Shown: positions 1-7,208, counted from the first letter of the stretch. The stretch: 11,466 nucleotides of DNA from JABDKJ01 sp039028335 (GCA_039028335.1 JBCCIF010000100.1:1-11466), one strand, 5' to 3'. The notes: generated by a model from the sequence alone, not told the origin. A program made the numbers and translations.

Positions 1-273
1 AATTTCTGACCCTTTTTCAATCCATATTTGTTGCCAATAATCTCTCCAAGCTAATTCTTGAATAAATTTTTCTATGTATTTCGGCTCGAAACCTCGTTCC
101 AAGGTTCTTCTTAGAATATATTGAGTAGAAATGAAACCACGAGAAATATAAGGAGACAAGCGAGTTACGGCCCCGTCAACGAAATTTCTTGTCTTGCCAT
201 AAGCTATGGGATCAATGCTTTCAACTAAAGCAAGAATTTTATCTAAATCGGTTTCAAATTGTTTAATTCCCAT
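1..273 (-). CDS. Cryptochrome/photolyase FAD-binding-domain protein, N-terminal 91 codons (runs off the left edge)
   Basis: The 91 visible residues begin the FAD-binding helical domain of the photolyase/cryptochrome superfamily. The diagnostic stretches are YGKTRNFVDGAVTRLSPYIS (residues 25-44) and the flavin-domain motif ELAWRDYW (73-80). In ordinary photolyases these elements follow an N-terminal alpha/beta antenna domain of roughly 200 residues. Here they start almost at the initiator Met, so this resembles the short FAD-domain-only proteins common in Bacteroidota. The start is ATG at 273-271 (minus strand). An in-frame TGA four codons upstream (283-285) and a TAA further up rule out an N-terminal extension in this frame. 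The upstream DNA is short and leads to a divergent gene, so no separate antenna half is encoded next door. Light-dependent DNA repair or flavin photochemistry is the family role. Activity here is unproven because most of the domain, including the flavin and tryptophan-chain residues, lies outside the window. Confidence 0.85.
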   Translation of the reverse strand, partial: MGIKQFETDLDKILALVESIDPIAYGKTRNFVDGAVTRLSPYISRGFISTQYILRRTLERGFEPKYIEKFIQELAWRDYWQQIWIEKGSEI

Positions 274-371
274 ATTTCGTCTTCACCATTAAACCTTTCA
301 TAAATTATTGGTCAAAGCATTATTCCTGACATGAAGGACCTTAATTTAACAGCAAGCAAAAAGAATAGTTT

Positions 372-983
372 ATCAAAAATTTCAGGCTACTTTTATTCAT
401 TTGTTTATTGAATTGCTCGCTTTCTTCCATAGGACAGGAGATAACGATCATTCCATTCTTTGGCCAGGACACATTGAAATTGGATCACTACTATCCATTT
501 GGAAATGACTCAATTCGTATCTCTAAGTTTAAGATGTATGTTAGTTTTAACGACCAGCCGCTCTTATGGTCGGCTGATAAATGGTCAGAGACACAGCTTG
601 ATTATTCTTCGCAAAATGAGTTGCATATTCTAGCTATAGGGGTCGATAGTCTGCTTTGCTCTTCTGGAGAGTTTACAGAAGATCTCGATCCTATTGAAGG
701 AATGTACTGGGCATGGCAAAGTGGATATGTAAACTTTAAATTAGAGGGAAACTCAAATCTATGTGACACCCGAAAAAATGCTTTTACTTTTCATATTGGT
801 GGCTACGTTTACCCAAATAATGCTTTTCGGAGTTTTGAAATAGATTGCTCCAATGGGTCACTTATCCTTGATATTTCGAATTACTTTAAAGAAATTGACC
901 TTAGCGTCCAAAATCATGTGATGAGCCCTGGTAAGGATGCGCAAAGGATTGCAGATAAATTCGAAAATCTCTTTTTGAAATGA
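372..983 (+). CDS. MbnP-family exported protein, predicted copper-binding partner of the adjacent di-heme enzyme
   Basis: Recognised as MbnP family from the motif MYWAWQSGY (residues 111-119 when numbered from 372), the segment FTFHIGGY (138-145) and the C-terminal HVMSPGKDAQRIADKF (182-197). In the methanotroph system MbnP is periplasmic. One of its Trp residues is oxidised to kynurenine by MbnH, which enables copper binding. Candidate Trp residues here are W66, W71, W113 and W115; which one is modified cannot be read from sequence. The start is uncertain. A TTG at 408 is the first conventional start codon, but it leaves no export signal. Reading from the ATC at 372 gives a good signal peptide (Lys-Asn-Phe-Arg, then a Leu-rich core, with likely cleavage after SSIG before Gln22). 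I therefore annotate from 372, giving 203 aa rather than 191 aa. The stop overlaps the next start as ATGA, so the two genes are translationally coupled. Family assignment is firm; copper binding is inferred. Confidence 0.82.
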   Translation: MKNFRLLLFICLLNCSLSSIGQEITIIPFFGQDTLKLDHYYPFGNDSIRISKFKMYVSFNDQPLLWSADKWSETQLDYSSQNELHILAIGVDSLLCSSGEFTEDLDPIEGMYWAWQSGYVNFKLEGNSNLCDTRKNAFTFHIGGYVYPNNAFRSFEIDCSNGSLILDISNYFKEIDLSVQNHVMSPGKDAQRIADKFENLFLK

Positions 984-1963
984 AAGAGGGAATTTTTCTT
1001 TTTTTGATTTTGTGCTCAATTGCTCCTGGAGTCTTCGATGAAAAGAATTATCCTTCACATTTTCCTGACCCTGTTCATAGTTCGACATTCGATAAGTCAA
1101 AATTCGAACTGGGCAGAGCCCTATTCTACGACCCTATATTAAGCAGAGACAGCAGTATTTCATGCGCATCTTGTCATTCGCCATTTAACGCTTTCGCGCA
1201 TACTGATCACGATTTAAGTCATGGAATAGACGATAGAATTGGAACACGCAATGCCCCAGCTTTGATGAATCTTGCTTGGCAAGAAAACTTCATGTGGGAT
1301 GGAAGTGTAAAACATTTGCACGCACAAGCGCTCATACCCATAGAAGATGAGAGAGAAATGGACCAAGATTTGGAAGTGCTTTTGTTTAAACTAAAGAATA
1401 GCGAACTCTATGAAAAACTATTCATGGCTTCCTATGACGATCCTGCGATCAGCATTCCAAACATGTTGAATGCTCTGGAGCACTTTCAATTGCAATTAAT
1501 CTCTTCGAATTCAAAATATGATCAGGTCCAGCAGGGTCTTGCAACTTTCAATATGCAAGAAAAAAAGGGGCATGAATTATTTAAGCTTCATTGCAATTCT
1601 TGTCATACAGAACCTCTTTTTTCAAACTATGAATTGAGAACTAACAATTTGCCAATCGATACTACATTGAATGACTATGGGCATATGTCTTTTTCAAAAA
1701 AACCCAGTGATAGTCTTTTGTTTAAAGTACCTAGCTTAAGAAATTTGTCCTACTCCTTTCCTTATATGCACGATGGGAGATTTCAAAATTTAAACGAAGT
1801 TTTAGACCATTATCGAAAAAATGTTCTCCAAGAATTAAACCCAAATTCAAAATTTTCGTCTAATGATATAGTGGACTTAAAAACTTTCTTATTGACACTC
1901 AATGATAAAGAGTTCGTTTTTAATAAAGAATTAAGATATCCCATACAAACATTTAAACCTTAA
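980..1963 (+). CDS. MbnH-type di-heme cytochrome c peroxidase / MauG-family enzyme
   Basis: This 327-aa exported c-type cytochrome has two heme attachment sites, CASCH (62-66) and CNSCH (205-209), as in bacterial di-heme peroxidases and MauG. Other family landmarks are GTRNAPALMNLAWQENFMWD (88-107, the R-x-APAL-N...F-WDG region), FKVPSLRN (248-255) and PYMHDGRF (261-268). The N-terminus, MKEGIFLFLILCSIAPG, is a signal peptide, so it acts in the periplasm or at the envelope surface. Its start overlaps the stop of the MbnP gene by 4 bp. That partnership suggests the MbnH role: high-valent heme oxidation of a Trp on MbnP to kynurenine, rather than only peroxide detoxification. A plain cytochrome c peroxidase is the alternative, but the MbnP neighbour argues against it. 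The gene downstream begins 3 bp after this stop, so the operon continues. Confidence 0.9.
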   Translation: MKEGIFLFLILCSIAPGVFDEKNYPSHFPDPVHSSTFDKSKFELGRALFYDPILSRDSSISCASCHSPFNAFAHTDHDLSHGIDDRIGTRNAPALMNLAWQENFMWDGSVKHLHAQALIPIEDEREMDQDLEVLLFKLKNSELYEKLFMASYDDPAISIPNMLNALEHFQLQLISSNSKYDQVQQGLATFNMQEKKGHELFKLHCNSCHTEPLFSNYELRTNNLPIDTTLNDYGHMSFSKKPSDSLLFKVPSLRNLSYSFPYMHDGRFQNLNEVLDHYRKNVLQELNPNSKFSSNDIVDLKTFLLTLNDKEFVFNKELRYPIQTFKP

Positions 1964-1966
1964 CAC

Positions 1967-3316
1967 ATGAAATCATTTATTGTATCTCTATTCGCATTAT
2001 TGACGCTGGCAGGATTTGGTCAAGGTCCAGAAGTTGTGCATTGGTTGCAAAATACAACAGAAACGGGTTCTTACTATGTATCAGGGAATCCGAATACAAT
2101 TTCTAATGGAATTTTAGTCAATTGCCAGCAAGTAGAGTATTCCAACAATTATGTGTATGTGACATGCACAGGTGTACCTGCCTACCCTACAGGTCCCTTT
2201 CAAGATGGAAATACATCTCAAACAGAAAACCAAAATGCTATTTTCAGGTTTAATCGCGATCCTCAAGAGGGTTCGGGAAATACAAGCACAACTCCTGGTA
2301 GCATAGGCGTTTTCATCAATGGGGTATCACTCTATGATTATCGCGATGGCGTTGCATGGGATCCAACAACCAATGCCTTGTGTGGAGGGCCGGGAAATCC
2401 AGCTTGCCCTGGAAGCCCAGGAACTCAACAAGATTGGAATAGAGACGCCATTCCCGCAGAAATGGAAGGTTTTGATTGCTCAAAAGGTCACCCTGCCATG
2501 GGCGAATATCACCATCATCAAAACCCTTCTGCCTTTGATTTAGATCAGGTCGTCATTTACGATGTATGTAATGTATATGATGCCGATGGACTTTATGCAA
2601 TTAATCCAAATGTGCATTCTCCTCTTATTGGTTTTGCTTATGATGGATTCCCTATTTACGGTGCATATGCCTATGCCAATACCGATGGAACAGGTGGAAT
2701 TGTGCGAATGAAATCGGGCTATCAATTAAGAGATATAACGCAACGCACTCACCATGCTGATGGCACTGATGTGGACGATGGCCCTAATGTTAATAATAAC
2801 TATTTCTTAGGGTATTTTAGAGAAGACTATGAATATATAGCCAGTCAGGATGATGATGTTTTGGATGAACACAACGGAAGATGGTGTGTGACACCCGAGT
2901 ATCCTCAAGGAACTTATGCTTACTTCTGCACCGTAGACGAAGATTGGAATTCAGCATATCCTTACGCTGTAGGACCCACTTTTTATGGCGTTTATGAGAA
3001 TGCATCAGTCAATTCGATTACCGAGAACACAACCGTATATACCGGAAGTGTTGGAACATTAGATATTTTGAACAATCTGAATATGACTGTTCACCCCAAT
3101 CCCGCTAGTGAATTGCTCGTAGTTCAATTCGATGGATTATTGCACAGTGATATGCAACTTGAATTAATTGATTTACAAGGACGAATCATTCTGGAAAGCA
3201 CTTTAAAAAGTGGAAGCACATTGACCTATTTTGATGTACAAACACTTTATGAAGGAAATTATATCGTTCGATCAAAAGATCAGAGCTGGTCAAGTAAGGT
3301 TCAGATTGTCAGATAA
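1967..3316 (+). CDS. Secreted YHYH-domain protein with type IX secretion sorting domain
   Basis: This 449-aa protein has an N-terminal signal peptide (about 1-19, ending GFGQ). The central YHYH domain is identified by EYHHHQNP (180-187), IGFAYDGFPIYGAYAY (221-236) and NGRWCVTPEYPQGTYAYF (303-320). The last ~80 residues form a Por-type T9SS sorting domain: HPNPAS (376-381), LIDLQGRII (400-408), YEGNYIVR (428-435) and a C-terminal KVQIVR. The protein should cross the outer membrane and be surface-attached or released. The YHYH domain has no established biochemical role. Its His clusters (H182-H184, H262-H263) and several Cys residues (C53, C67, C139, C147, C171, C201, C307, C321) would suit metal binding or disulfides, but that is inference. 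It starts 3 bp after the MbnH-type gene and has no visible promoter of its own, so it is the third gene of the copper-type operon. Confidence 0.88.
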   Translation: MKSFIVSLFALLTLAGFGQGPEVVHWLQNTTETGSYYVSGNPNTISNGILVNCQQVEYSNNYVYVTCTGVPAYPTGPFQDGNTSQTENQNAIFRFNRDPQEGSGNTSTTPGSIGVFINGVSLYDYRDGVAWDPTTNALCGGPGNPACPGSPGTQQDWNRDAIPAEMEGFDCSKGHPAMGEYHHHQNPSAFDLDQVVIYDVCNVYDADGLYAINPNVHSPLIGFAYDGFPIYGAYAYANTDGTGGIVRMKSGYQLRDITQRTHHADGTDVDDGPNVNNNYFLGYFREDYEYIASQDDDVLDEHNGRWCVTPEYPQGTYAYFCTVDEDWNSAYPYAVGPTFYGVYENASVNSITENTTVYTGSVGTLDILNNLNMTVHPNPASELLVVQFDGLLHSDMQLELIDLQGRIILESTLKSGSTLTYFDVQTLYEGNYIVRSKDQSWSSKVQIVR

Positions 3317-3332
3317 GTAGAAGCATAAAATA

Positions 3333-3364
3333 TAATTCAAAGGATACTGTTGAATTAGGTTTTT
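3333..3364 (+). terminator. Candidate terminator between convergent genes
   Basis: A perfect 8-bp inverted repeat (TAATTCAA at 3333-3340 and TTGAATTA at 3350-3357) encloses a 9-nt loop. GG and a run of five T (3360-3364) follow. It lies 16 bp after the YHYH gene stop and just beyond the stop of the convergent minus-strand gene, so it could serve both directions. The minus-strand side also has a short T-rich tract (complement of 3326-3332). The stem is AT-rich and therefore weak; the assignment rests on position plus shape. Confidence 0.45.
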
Positions 3365-3365
3365 A

Positions 3366-3917
3366 TTAAAGGTCATCGGTAAAATGCGTTTTTCGTTTTT
3401 CTTTAGCGAATTTACCTTCATTATATGCTTTTGATTCTCCTTTTGGAATGGAAAGAGATTTCCAATTTTCTCCTTGAACAATTTTAGCAATTTGAACAAT
3501 CTGACCTATGTGATATGAATAATGGCAAAGCTGTCGATTGATCGCCTCAACAACAGAATGCCCCATATTACGTATAAAAACTTCTTTTTCAAGATCTTGT
3601 TTTTCTAGTGGTTCTATCGCTGAAAAAAGACAGGTCCAGCCTTCTTCCCATTTCTCCAATAGTTCTTTCTTGGAACGTATGCTGTTTTCAAATTCTGCAT
3701 CTCTTGTTCTCCATTCTTTTTCTCCGTCTGATTCCAAAAAATCAGTCCATCGAGAAAGCATATTCCCGTTGAGATGATTAACTAAAATTCCAATGCTGTT
3801 GTTTTCTGAATTACTTTGCCAGAATAACATATCTTCATCTAATTGATCGATTGCCTTCTCTCCCAGAGATTTATAATATTGAAACTGTTTGATGGCTGAA
3901 GACAGGTAGCTGTTCAT
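3366..3917 (-). CDS. DUF1572-family protein with DinB/YfiT-like four-helix fold
   Basis: This 183-aa soluble protein matches the DUF1572 branch of the DinB superfamily, which is common in Bacteroidota. Characteristic segments are YYKSLGEKAIDQL (14-26), VNHLNGNMLSRWTDF (46-60), EWRTRDAEFEN (68-78) and CHYSYHIGQIVQIAKI (131-146), followed by GENWKSLSIPKG. DinB-fold proteins usually hold a divalent metal with three histidines; H48, H132 and H136 are in the expected places. Many relatives are thiol-dependent transferases or stress-associated proteins, but DUF1572 members have no assigned reaction, so I give none. The ATG at 3917-3915 begins the typical N-terminus and sits just downstream of a clear promoter. 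It appears monocistronic and converges on the YHYH gene. Confidence 0.88.
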   Translation of the reverse strand: MNSYLSSAIKQFQYYKSLGEKAIDQLDEDMLFWQSNSENNSIGILVNHLNGNMLSRWTDFLESDGEKEWRTRDAEFENSIRSKKELLEKWEEGWTCLFSAIEPLEKQDLEKEVFIRNMGHSVVEAINRQLCHYSYHIGQIVQIAKIVQGENWKSLSIPKGESKAYNEGKFAKEKRKTHFTDDL

Positions 3918-3934
3918 ATTTTGATTTTTATTTG

Positions 3935-3964
3935 AAAATATAGATGGGGCAAGGCCTAAACCAA
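3935..3964 (-). promoter_or_regulatory. Bacteroidota-type promoter for the DUF1572 gene
   Basis: Read on the minus strand, TTG (complement of 3962-3964) is followed by exactly 19 nt and then TATATTTT (complement of 3935-3942). This compares with the Bacteroidota primary sigma factor consensus TTG-N19-TAnnTTTG, with one mismatch at the final G. Transcription would begin about 7 nt further on, leaving a leader of only ~10 nt before the ATG at 3917. No Shine-Dalgarno sequence is seen, which is normal for the phylum. Confidence 0.6.
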
Positions 3965-4062
3965 TTAATTCTCTGTTTTAACTTTTTGTTCATCTTAAAA
4001 AACTGAAAGAGCAATCGGTCTTTATTGCGAATCAAATTTCGGGAAAAAATCTAATCTTTTCT

Positions 4063-4070
4063 TACCATTG
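4063..4070 (+). promoter_or_regulatory. Possible -7 element for the symporter gene
   Basis: TACCATTG fits the TAnnTTTG box with one mismatch and lies 17 bp before the ATG at 4088, a spacing similar to that of the other promoters here. No TTG is found 19 nt upstream, so the element is weak and only suggestive. Confidence 0.25.
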
Positions 4071-4087
4071 TCCGATAAAGCAATCGC

Positions 4088-6076
4088 ATGAATATATCTA
4101 ATCTAGATTGGGGAATTATAATCGGAGTTATGCTCTTGAGTTTGCTAATTGGATTACTTGCTTCTAGAAAAGCAGGTAAAAGCAGCTCTGATTTCTTTCT
4201 TTCTGGAAGAAATATGCCCTGGTGGCTGTTAGGAATTTCCATGGTAGCGACAACTTTTTCTGCCGATACGCCAAATTTGGTAACAGATATTGTTCGAAAG
4301 AATGGTGTTGGCGGTAACTGGGTTTGGTGGGCTTATTTGTTAACCGGAATGTTAACGGTATTCATTTATTCTAAGTTGTGGAGAAGAACACAAGTACTTA
4401 CCGATCTCGAGTTTTATGAACTTCGATACAGTGGCCCGATTGCAAAATTACTCCGTGGTTTTCGAGCACTTTATTTGGGTGTTGTATTCAATGTTCTCGT
4501 TCTCGGAACAGTTTGCGTTGCCGCCATAAAAATTTCTTCAATCCTACTCGGACTTGAGCCTTTAGAAACCATTCTTATTGCCTCAATTGTTACTGTAATT
4601 TATTCTGTCCTTGGCGGTTTGCGAGGGGTTATATTGACTGACCTTTTTCAATTTGCCTTGGCCATGATTGGTTCTGTTTGGGCTTGTATAGTCATCATAG
4701 ACATACCAGAGATTCAAAGCATAGATAATTTATTAGATCATTCCTTGGTTATTGGGAAATTAGATTTGATACCAGATTTAAGCGATCCCTCAGTGTTTCT
4801 TGGAGCCTTTTTGCTTCCAATTTCTATTCTCTGGTGGGCTTCTTGGTACCCTGGATCCGAACCGGGTGGCGGTGGTTATGTTGCACAAAGAATGTTGGCC
4901 GCTAAAGATGAGAAAAATGCAGTGGGTGCCACTTTGTTATTCAATATTGCTCACTATGCATTGCGGCCATGGCCATGGATTTTAATTGCCCTGGCCTCGC
5001 TTATTGTAGTGCCTATGTCCATTTCTGAAAAAACATTGGATCAGGTCAAAATAGCTCCAGAAGCTCATGAGATTTTGGCTAATGTACCCTTTACAAATGT
5101 TCAAAAAGCACTAAACCATGAACTTGAGATTAACCCAGATGACCCCATGTTATTGAGTATTGTGAATTGTCTGCAAAAAGATCCTCAAGCCATGCAAATA
5201 AAAGCACTGGCCTATCTCTACAATGATGAGATATCTGCAAAAAAGGAAGGAGATAGTGCATTGCCAAAATTGAAGGATTCCTATGAGAAAATCAATCTGT
5301 TCCTGGCCTCTCCAAATACTCCAATTGATAAAATTGGACAGGATAATGCCTACTCAATTATGTTGATGTACCTGCCTAAGGGATTAATTGGACTTGTTCT
5401 GGCTTCATTAATTGCTGCTTTTATGAGCACGCTATCTTCTCATCTTAACTGGGGTGCCTCCTACATCAGCCATGACTTCTATCATCGATTTATTAACCCC
5501 AATGCTTCAGAGAAGCAATTGGTAAATATTGGAAGAATAAGCACTGTTGTTTTAATGATCTTAGCGGCAATCATAGCTCTTGCTCTCGAAAGTGCCTTAG
5601 AGGCTTTTTCTTATATCGTAATGCTGGGTGCTGGAACAGGATTGGTTTTTATTCTCCGTTGGTTCTGGAACAGAATCAATGCATATACAGAAATGGCGGC
5701 TATGCTGATTTCATTGGTTGTGGCCTTAATGATAAAGATAATAGATCCAGATATTAGCAAGGAGGTTCTCGTTTTGGTTGGTGTTGGACTGACAACAGCT
5801 GGTTGGCTCTTAGTCACTTTGCTCAGTCCAAAAGAAGATAGTGAGACCTTAAAAAGGTTTGATGCCCTACTAAGTAGTGAATTTGGCAACCATAGAAAGA
5901 AATTGGGACTTCCCATAGCAATGATGCTTATTGGTTCCATTGGTATTTATTGTCTCTTATTTTGCACGGGTTACATGATATACGGAGAGCTATTAAAATC
6001 TGGAATATGCTTATTGGTAGCTTTGATCTCGAGCATCTTTATTTATAAGAATTGGCGAAAAGTAATTGAAAATTAA
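4088..6076 (+). CDS. Sodium:solute symporter family (SSS/SLC5) transporter
   Basis: This 662-aa polytopic inner-membrane protein belongs to the SSS family, which couples inward Na+ flow to uptake of sugars, amino acids or similar solutes. The N-terminal family signature is clear: FFLSGRNMPWWLLGISMVAT (36-55), then FSADTP (57-62). Other landmarks are a glycine-rich loop, GSEPGGGGYVAQRML (256-270), and the TM8 region AAFMSTLSSHLNWGASYISH (443-462), whose Ser/Thr residues lie where the family binds the conserved Na2 sodium. Residues ~312-420 are a hydrophilic insertion of about 100 residues not found in minimal 13-14 TM members. A second hydrophilic stretch (~580-605) precedes the last membrane helices. 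The start ATG at 4088 gives the expected short periplasmic N-terminus before TM1. The substrate cannot be deduced. The flanking genes (DUF1572 upstream on the other strand, iron transport downstream with its own promoter) give no hint. Confidence 0.9.
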   Translation: MNISNLDWGIIIGVMLLSLLIGLLASRKAGKSSSDFFLSGRNMPWWLLGISMVATTFSADTPNLVTDIVRKNGVGGNWVWWAYLLTGMLTVFIYSKLWRRTQVLTDLEFYELRYSGPIAKLLRGFRALYLGVVFNVLVLGTVCVAAIKISSILLGLEPLETILIASIVTVIYSVLGGLRGVILTDLFQFALAMIGSVWACIVIIDIPEIQSIDNLLDHSLVIGKLDLIPDLSDPSVFLGAFLLPISILWWASWYPGSEPGGGGYVAQRMLAAKDEKNAVGATLLFNIAHYALRPWPWILIALASLIVVPMSISEKTLDQVKIAPEAHEILANVPFTNVQKALNHELEINPDDPMLLSIVNCLQKDPQAMQIKALAYLYNDEISAKKEGDSALPKLKDSYEKINLFLASPNTPIDKIGQDNAYSIMLMYLPKGLIGLVLASLIAAFMSTLSSHLNWGASYISHDFYHRFINPNASEKQLVNIGRISTVVLMILAAIIALALESALEAFSYIVMLGAGTGLVFILRWFWNRINAYTEMAAMLISLVVALMIKIIDPDISKEVLVLVGVGLTTAGWLLVTLLSPKEDSETLKRFDALLSSEFGNHRKKLGLPIAMMLIGSIGIYCLLFCTGYMIYGELLKSGICLLVALISSIFIYKNWRKVIEN

Positions 6077-6094
6077 AATCGCAGAAACAAGGGA

Positions 6095-6124
6095 TTTAAA
6101 AAGTCAACAATAACCCTACTTTTG
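6095..6124 (+). promoter_or_regulatory. Bacteroidota-type promoter for the iron-transport operon
   Basis: TACTTTTG (6117-6124) is an exact TAnnTTTG box. Nineteen nt upstream is TTT (6095-6097), a 2-of-3 match to TTG. The leader to the ATG at 6141 would be about 10 nt. It starts the long plus-strand gene array after the symporter stop at 6076. I see no convincing Fur-type inverted repeat in the 64-bp gap. Confidence 0.65.
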
Positions 6125-6140
6125 TGCAAATTTTGAAACA

Positions 6141-7193
6141 ATGAAAAAGGTATTCTTTCTCTCTCTTCTTGTTGCATTTATTTTTGGATGCAATTCAGAA
6201 CCTCAAACTTCAAGCGACCAAGAAGCTAAAAAAAGTGAAGACGTTCAAGAAGTCAATGTCTATTCCCACAGGCATTACGACATCGACAAAGAAATATATG
6301 CCAAGTTTCAAGAAGAAACGGGTATTAAAGTCAATGTCATTAAGGCCAAAGCAGATGAATTATTAGAGAAAATCAAAACAGAAGGAGAAAATTCTCCTGC
6401 CGATTTATTGGTCACGGTTGATGCAGGAAGAATACAGCGGGCTGTAGAATCCGGAGTTTTGGATAAAATCAACCGCTCCACTCTCCCTTCTGGACTCAAT
6501 GAACAGTATATTGATCAAAACGATCAATGGGTAGCTCTAACGATGAGAGCACGTGTATTGGCCTATTCAAATGAGCGGGTAAACCCAGAAGATTTAAGCA
6601 CAATGGAAGCGCTTGCTGACGAACAGTGGAAAGGAAGAGTATTAGCGCGAAGCTCATCAAATATTTACAATCAATCATTGATGGCTTCACTAATCGCACA
6701 TGATGGGCAAGAAGGAGCAATTAAATGGGCTGAAGGAATGGTCAATAATTTTGCCAGAACTCCAAAGGGAAATGATCGTGATCAGGTCAAAGCAATATAC
6801 GCTGGAGAAGGCGATGTAGCTATTGTCAACACCTATTACATAGGAAAGTTGCTTACTTCAGACAATCCTGAAGAAGTTAATGCTGGAAAAGCAGTAAATA
6901 TTTTCTTTCCAAACCAAGAGAGAGGAACACATATCAATATTTCTGCAGCTGGAATCTGCAAATATTCTCCTAATGCATCGAATGCACAAAAACTCCTTGA
7001 GTTTCTTTTAAGTCCAGAAATCCAAGGTATGTATTCAGAAGGAAATCATGAATATCCTGTTATTGAGAGCGCAACACTTGATCCTATTTTAGCTGCATGG
7101 GGGGAATTTAAAAAGGATAGTCTTTCATTTACAAGGCTGGGGCAATTGAATACAGAAGCGGTTAAAGCTTTTGATACCGCGGGTTGGAATTAA
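6141..7193 (+). CDS. Ferric-iron ABC transporter substrate-binding lipoprotein, FutA/FbpA-like
   Basis: This 350-aa periplasmic binding protein has a lipoprotein signal (MKKVFFLSLLVAFIFGC, lipidation Cys17) and an acidic/Ser-rich linker to about residue 36. The mature domain opens with NVYSHRHYDID (39-49), as in FutA/IdiA-type Fe(III)-binding proteins. The probable iron ligands are Y46, Y176 (in SSSNIYNQS) and the tandem Y232-Y233 (NTYYIGKL). Their spacings of 130, 56 and 1 residues agree, from memory, with the tyrosines of cyanobacterial FutA1. H45 may assist. The expected role is to capture ferric iron in the periplasm and deliver it to the permease encoded 15 bp downstream. The ATG at 6141 follows a consensus promoter and begins a proper signal peptide. 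Iron is much the most likely substrate; other oxyanion-assisted metals are less likely. Confidence 0.9.
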   Translation: MKKVFFLSLLVAFIFGCNSEPQTSSDQEAKKSEDVQEVNVYSHRHYDIDKEIYAKFQEETGIKVNVIKAKADELLEKIKTEGENSPADLLVTVDAGRIQRAVESGVLDKINRSTLPSGLNEQYIDQNDQWVALTMRARVLAYSNERVNPEDLSTMEALADEQWKGRVLARSSSNIYNQSLMASLIAHDGQEGAIKWAEGMVNNFARTPKGNDRDQVKAIYAGEGDVAIVNTYYIGKLLTSDNPEEVNAGKAVNIFFPNQERGTHINISAAGICKYSPNASNAQKLLEFLLSPEIQGMYSEGNHEYPVIESATLDPILAAWGEFKKDSLSFTRLGQLNTEAVKAFDTAGWN

Positions 7194-7208
7194 TCTAAAG
7201 GATGCAAA

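Noticed and set aside
274..371. Divergent promoters between the photolyase-like and MbnP genes
   Set aside because: The best plus-strand match (TTA at 320-322, 19 nt, TAATTTAA at 342-349) and the minus-strand ATGCTTTG box each miss key positions, so neither is listed as a feature.
408..420. Lipobox (LLNC) in the MbnP N-terminus
   Set aside because: Asn at the position before Cys is atypical for lipidation, and a signal peptidase I site before Gln22 fits better.
858..1100. 80-codon minus-strand ORF across the MbnP/MbnH junction
   Set aside because: It lies antisense to two well-identified genes, has no recognisable domain, and its codons mirror the coding strand.
5611..5940. 109-codon minus-strand ORF inside the symporter gene
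   Set aside because: It is an antisense shadow of transmembrane sequence, with no start context or family resemblance.
6077..6140. Fur box ahead of the iron-transport operon
   Set aside because: No inverted repeat resembling a 19-bp Fur site is present; only the promoter elements are supported.
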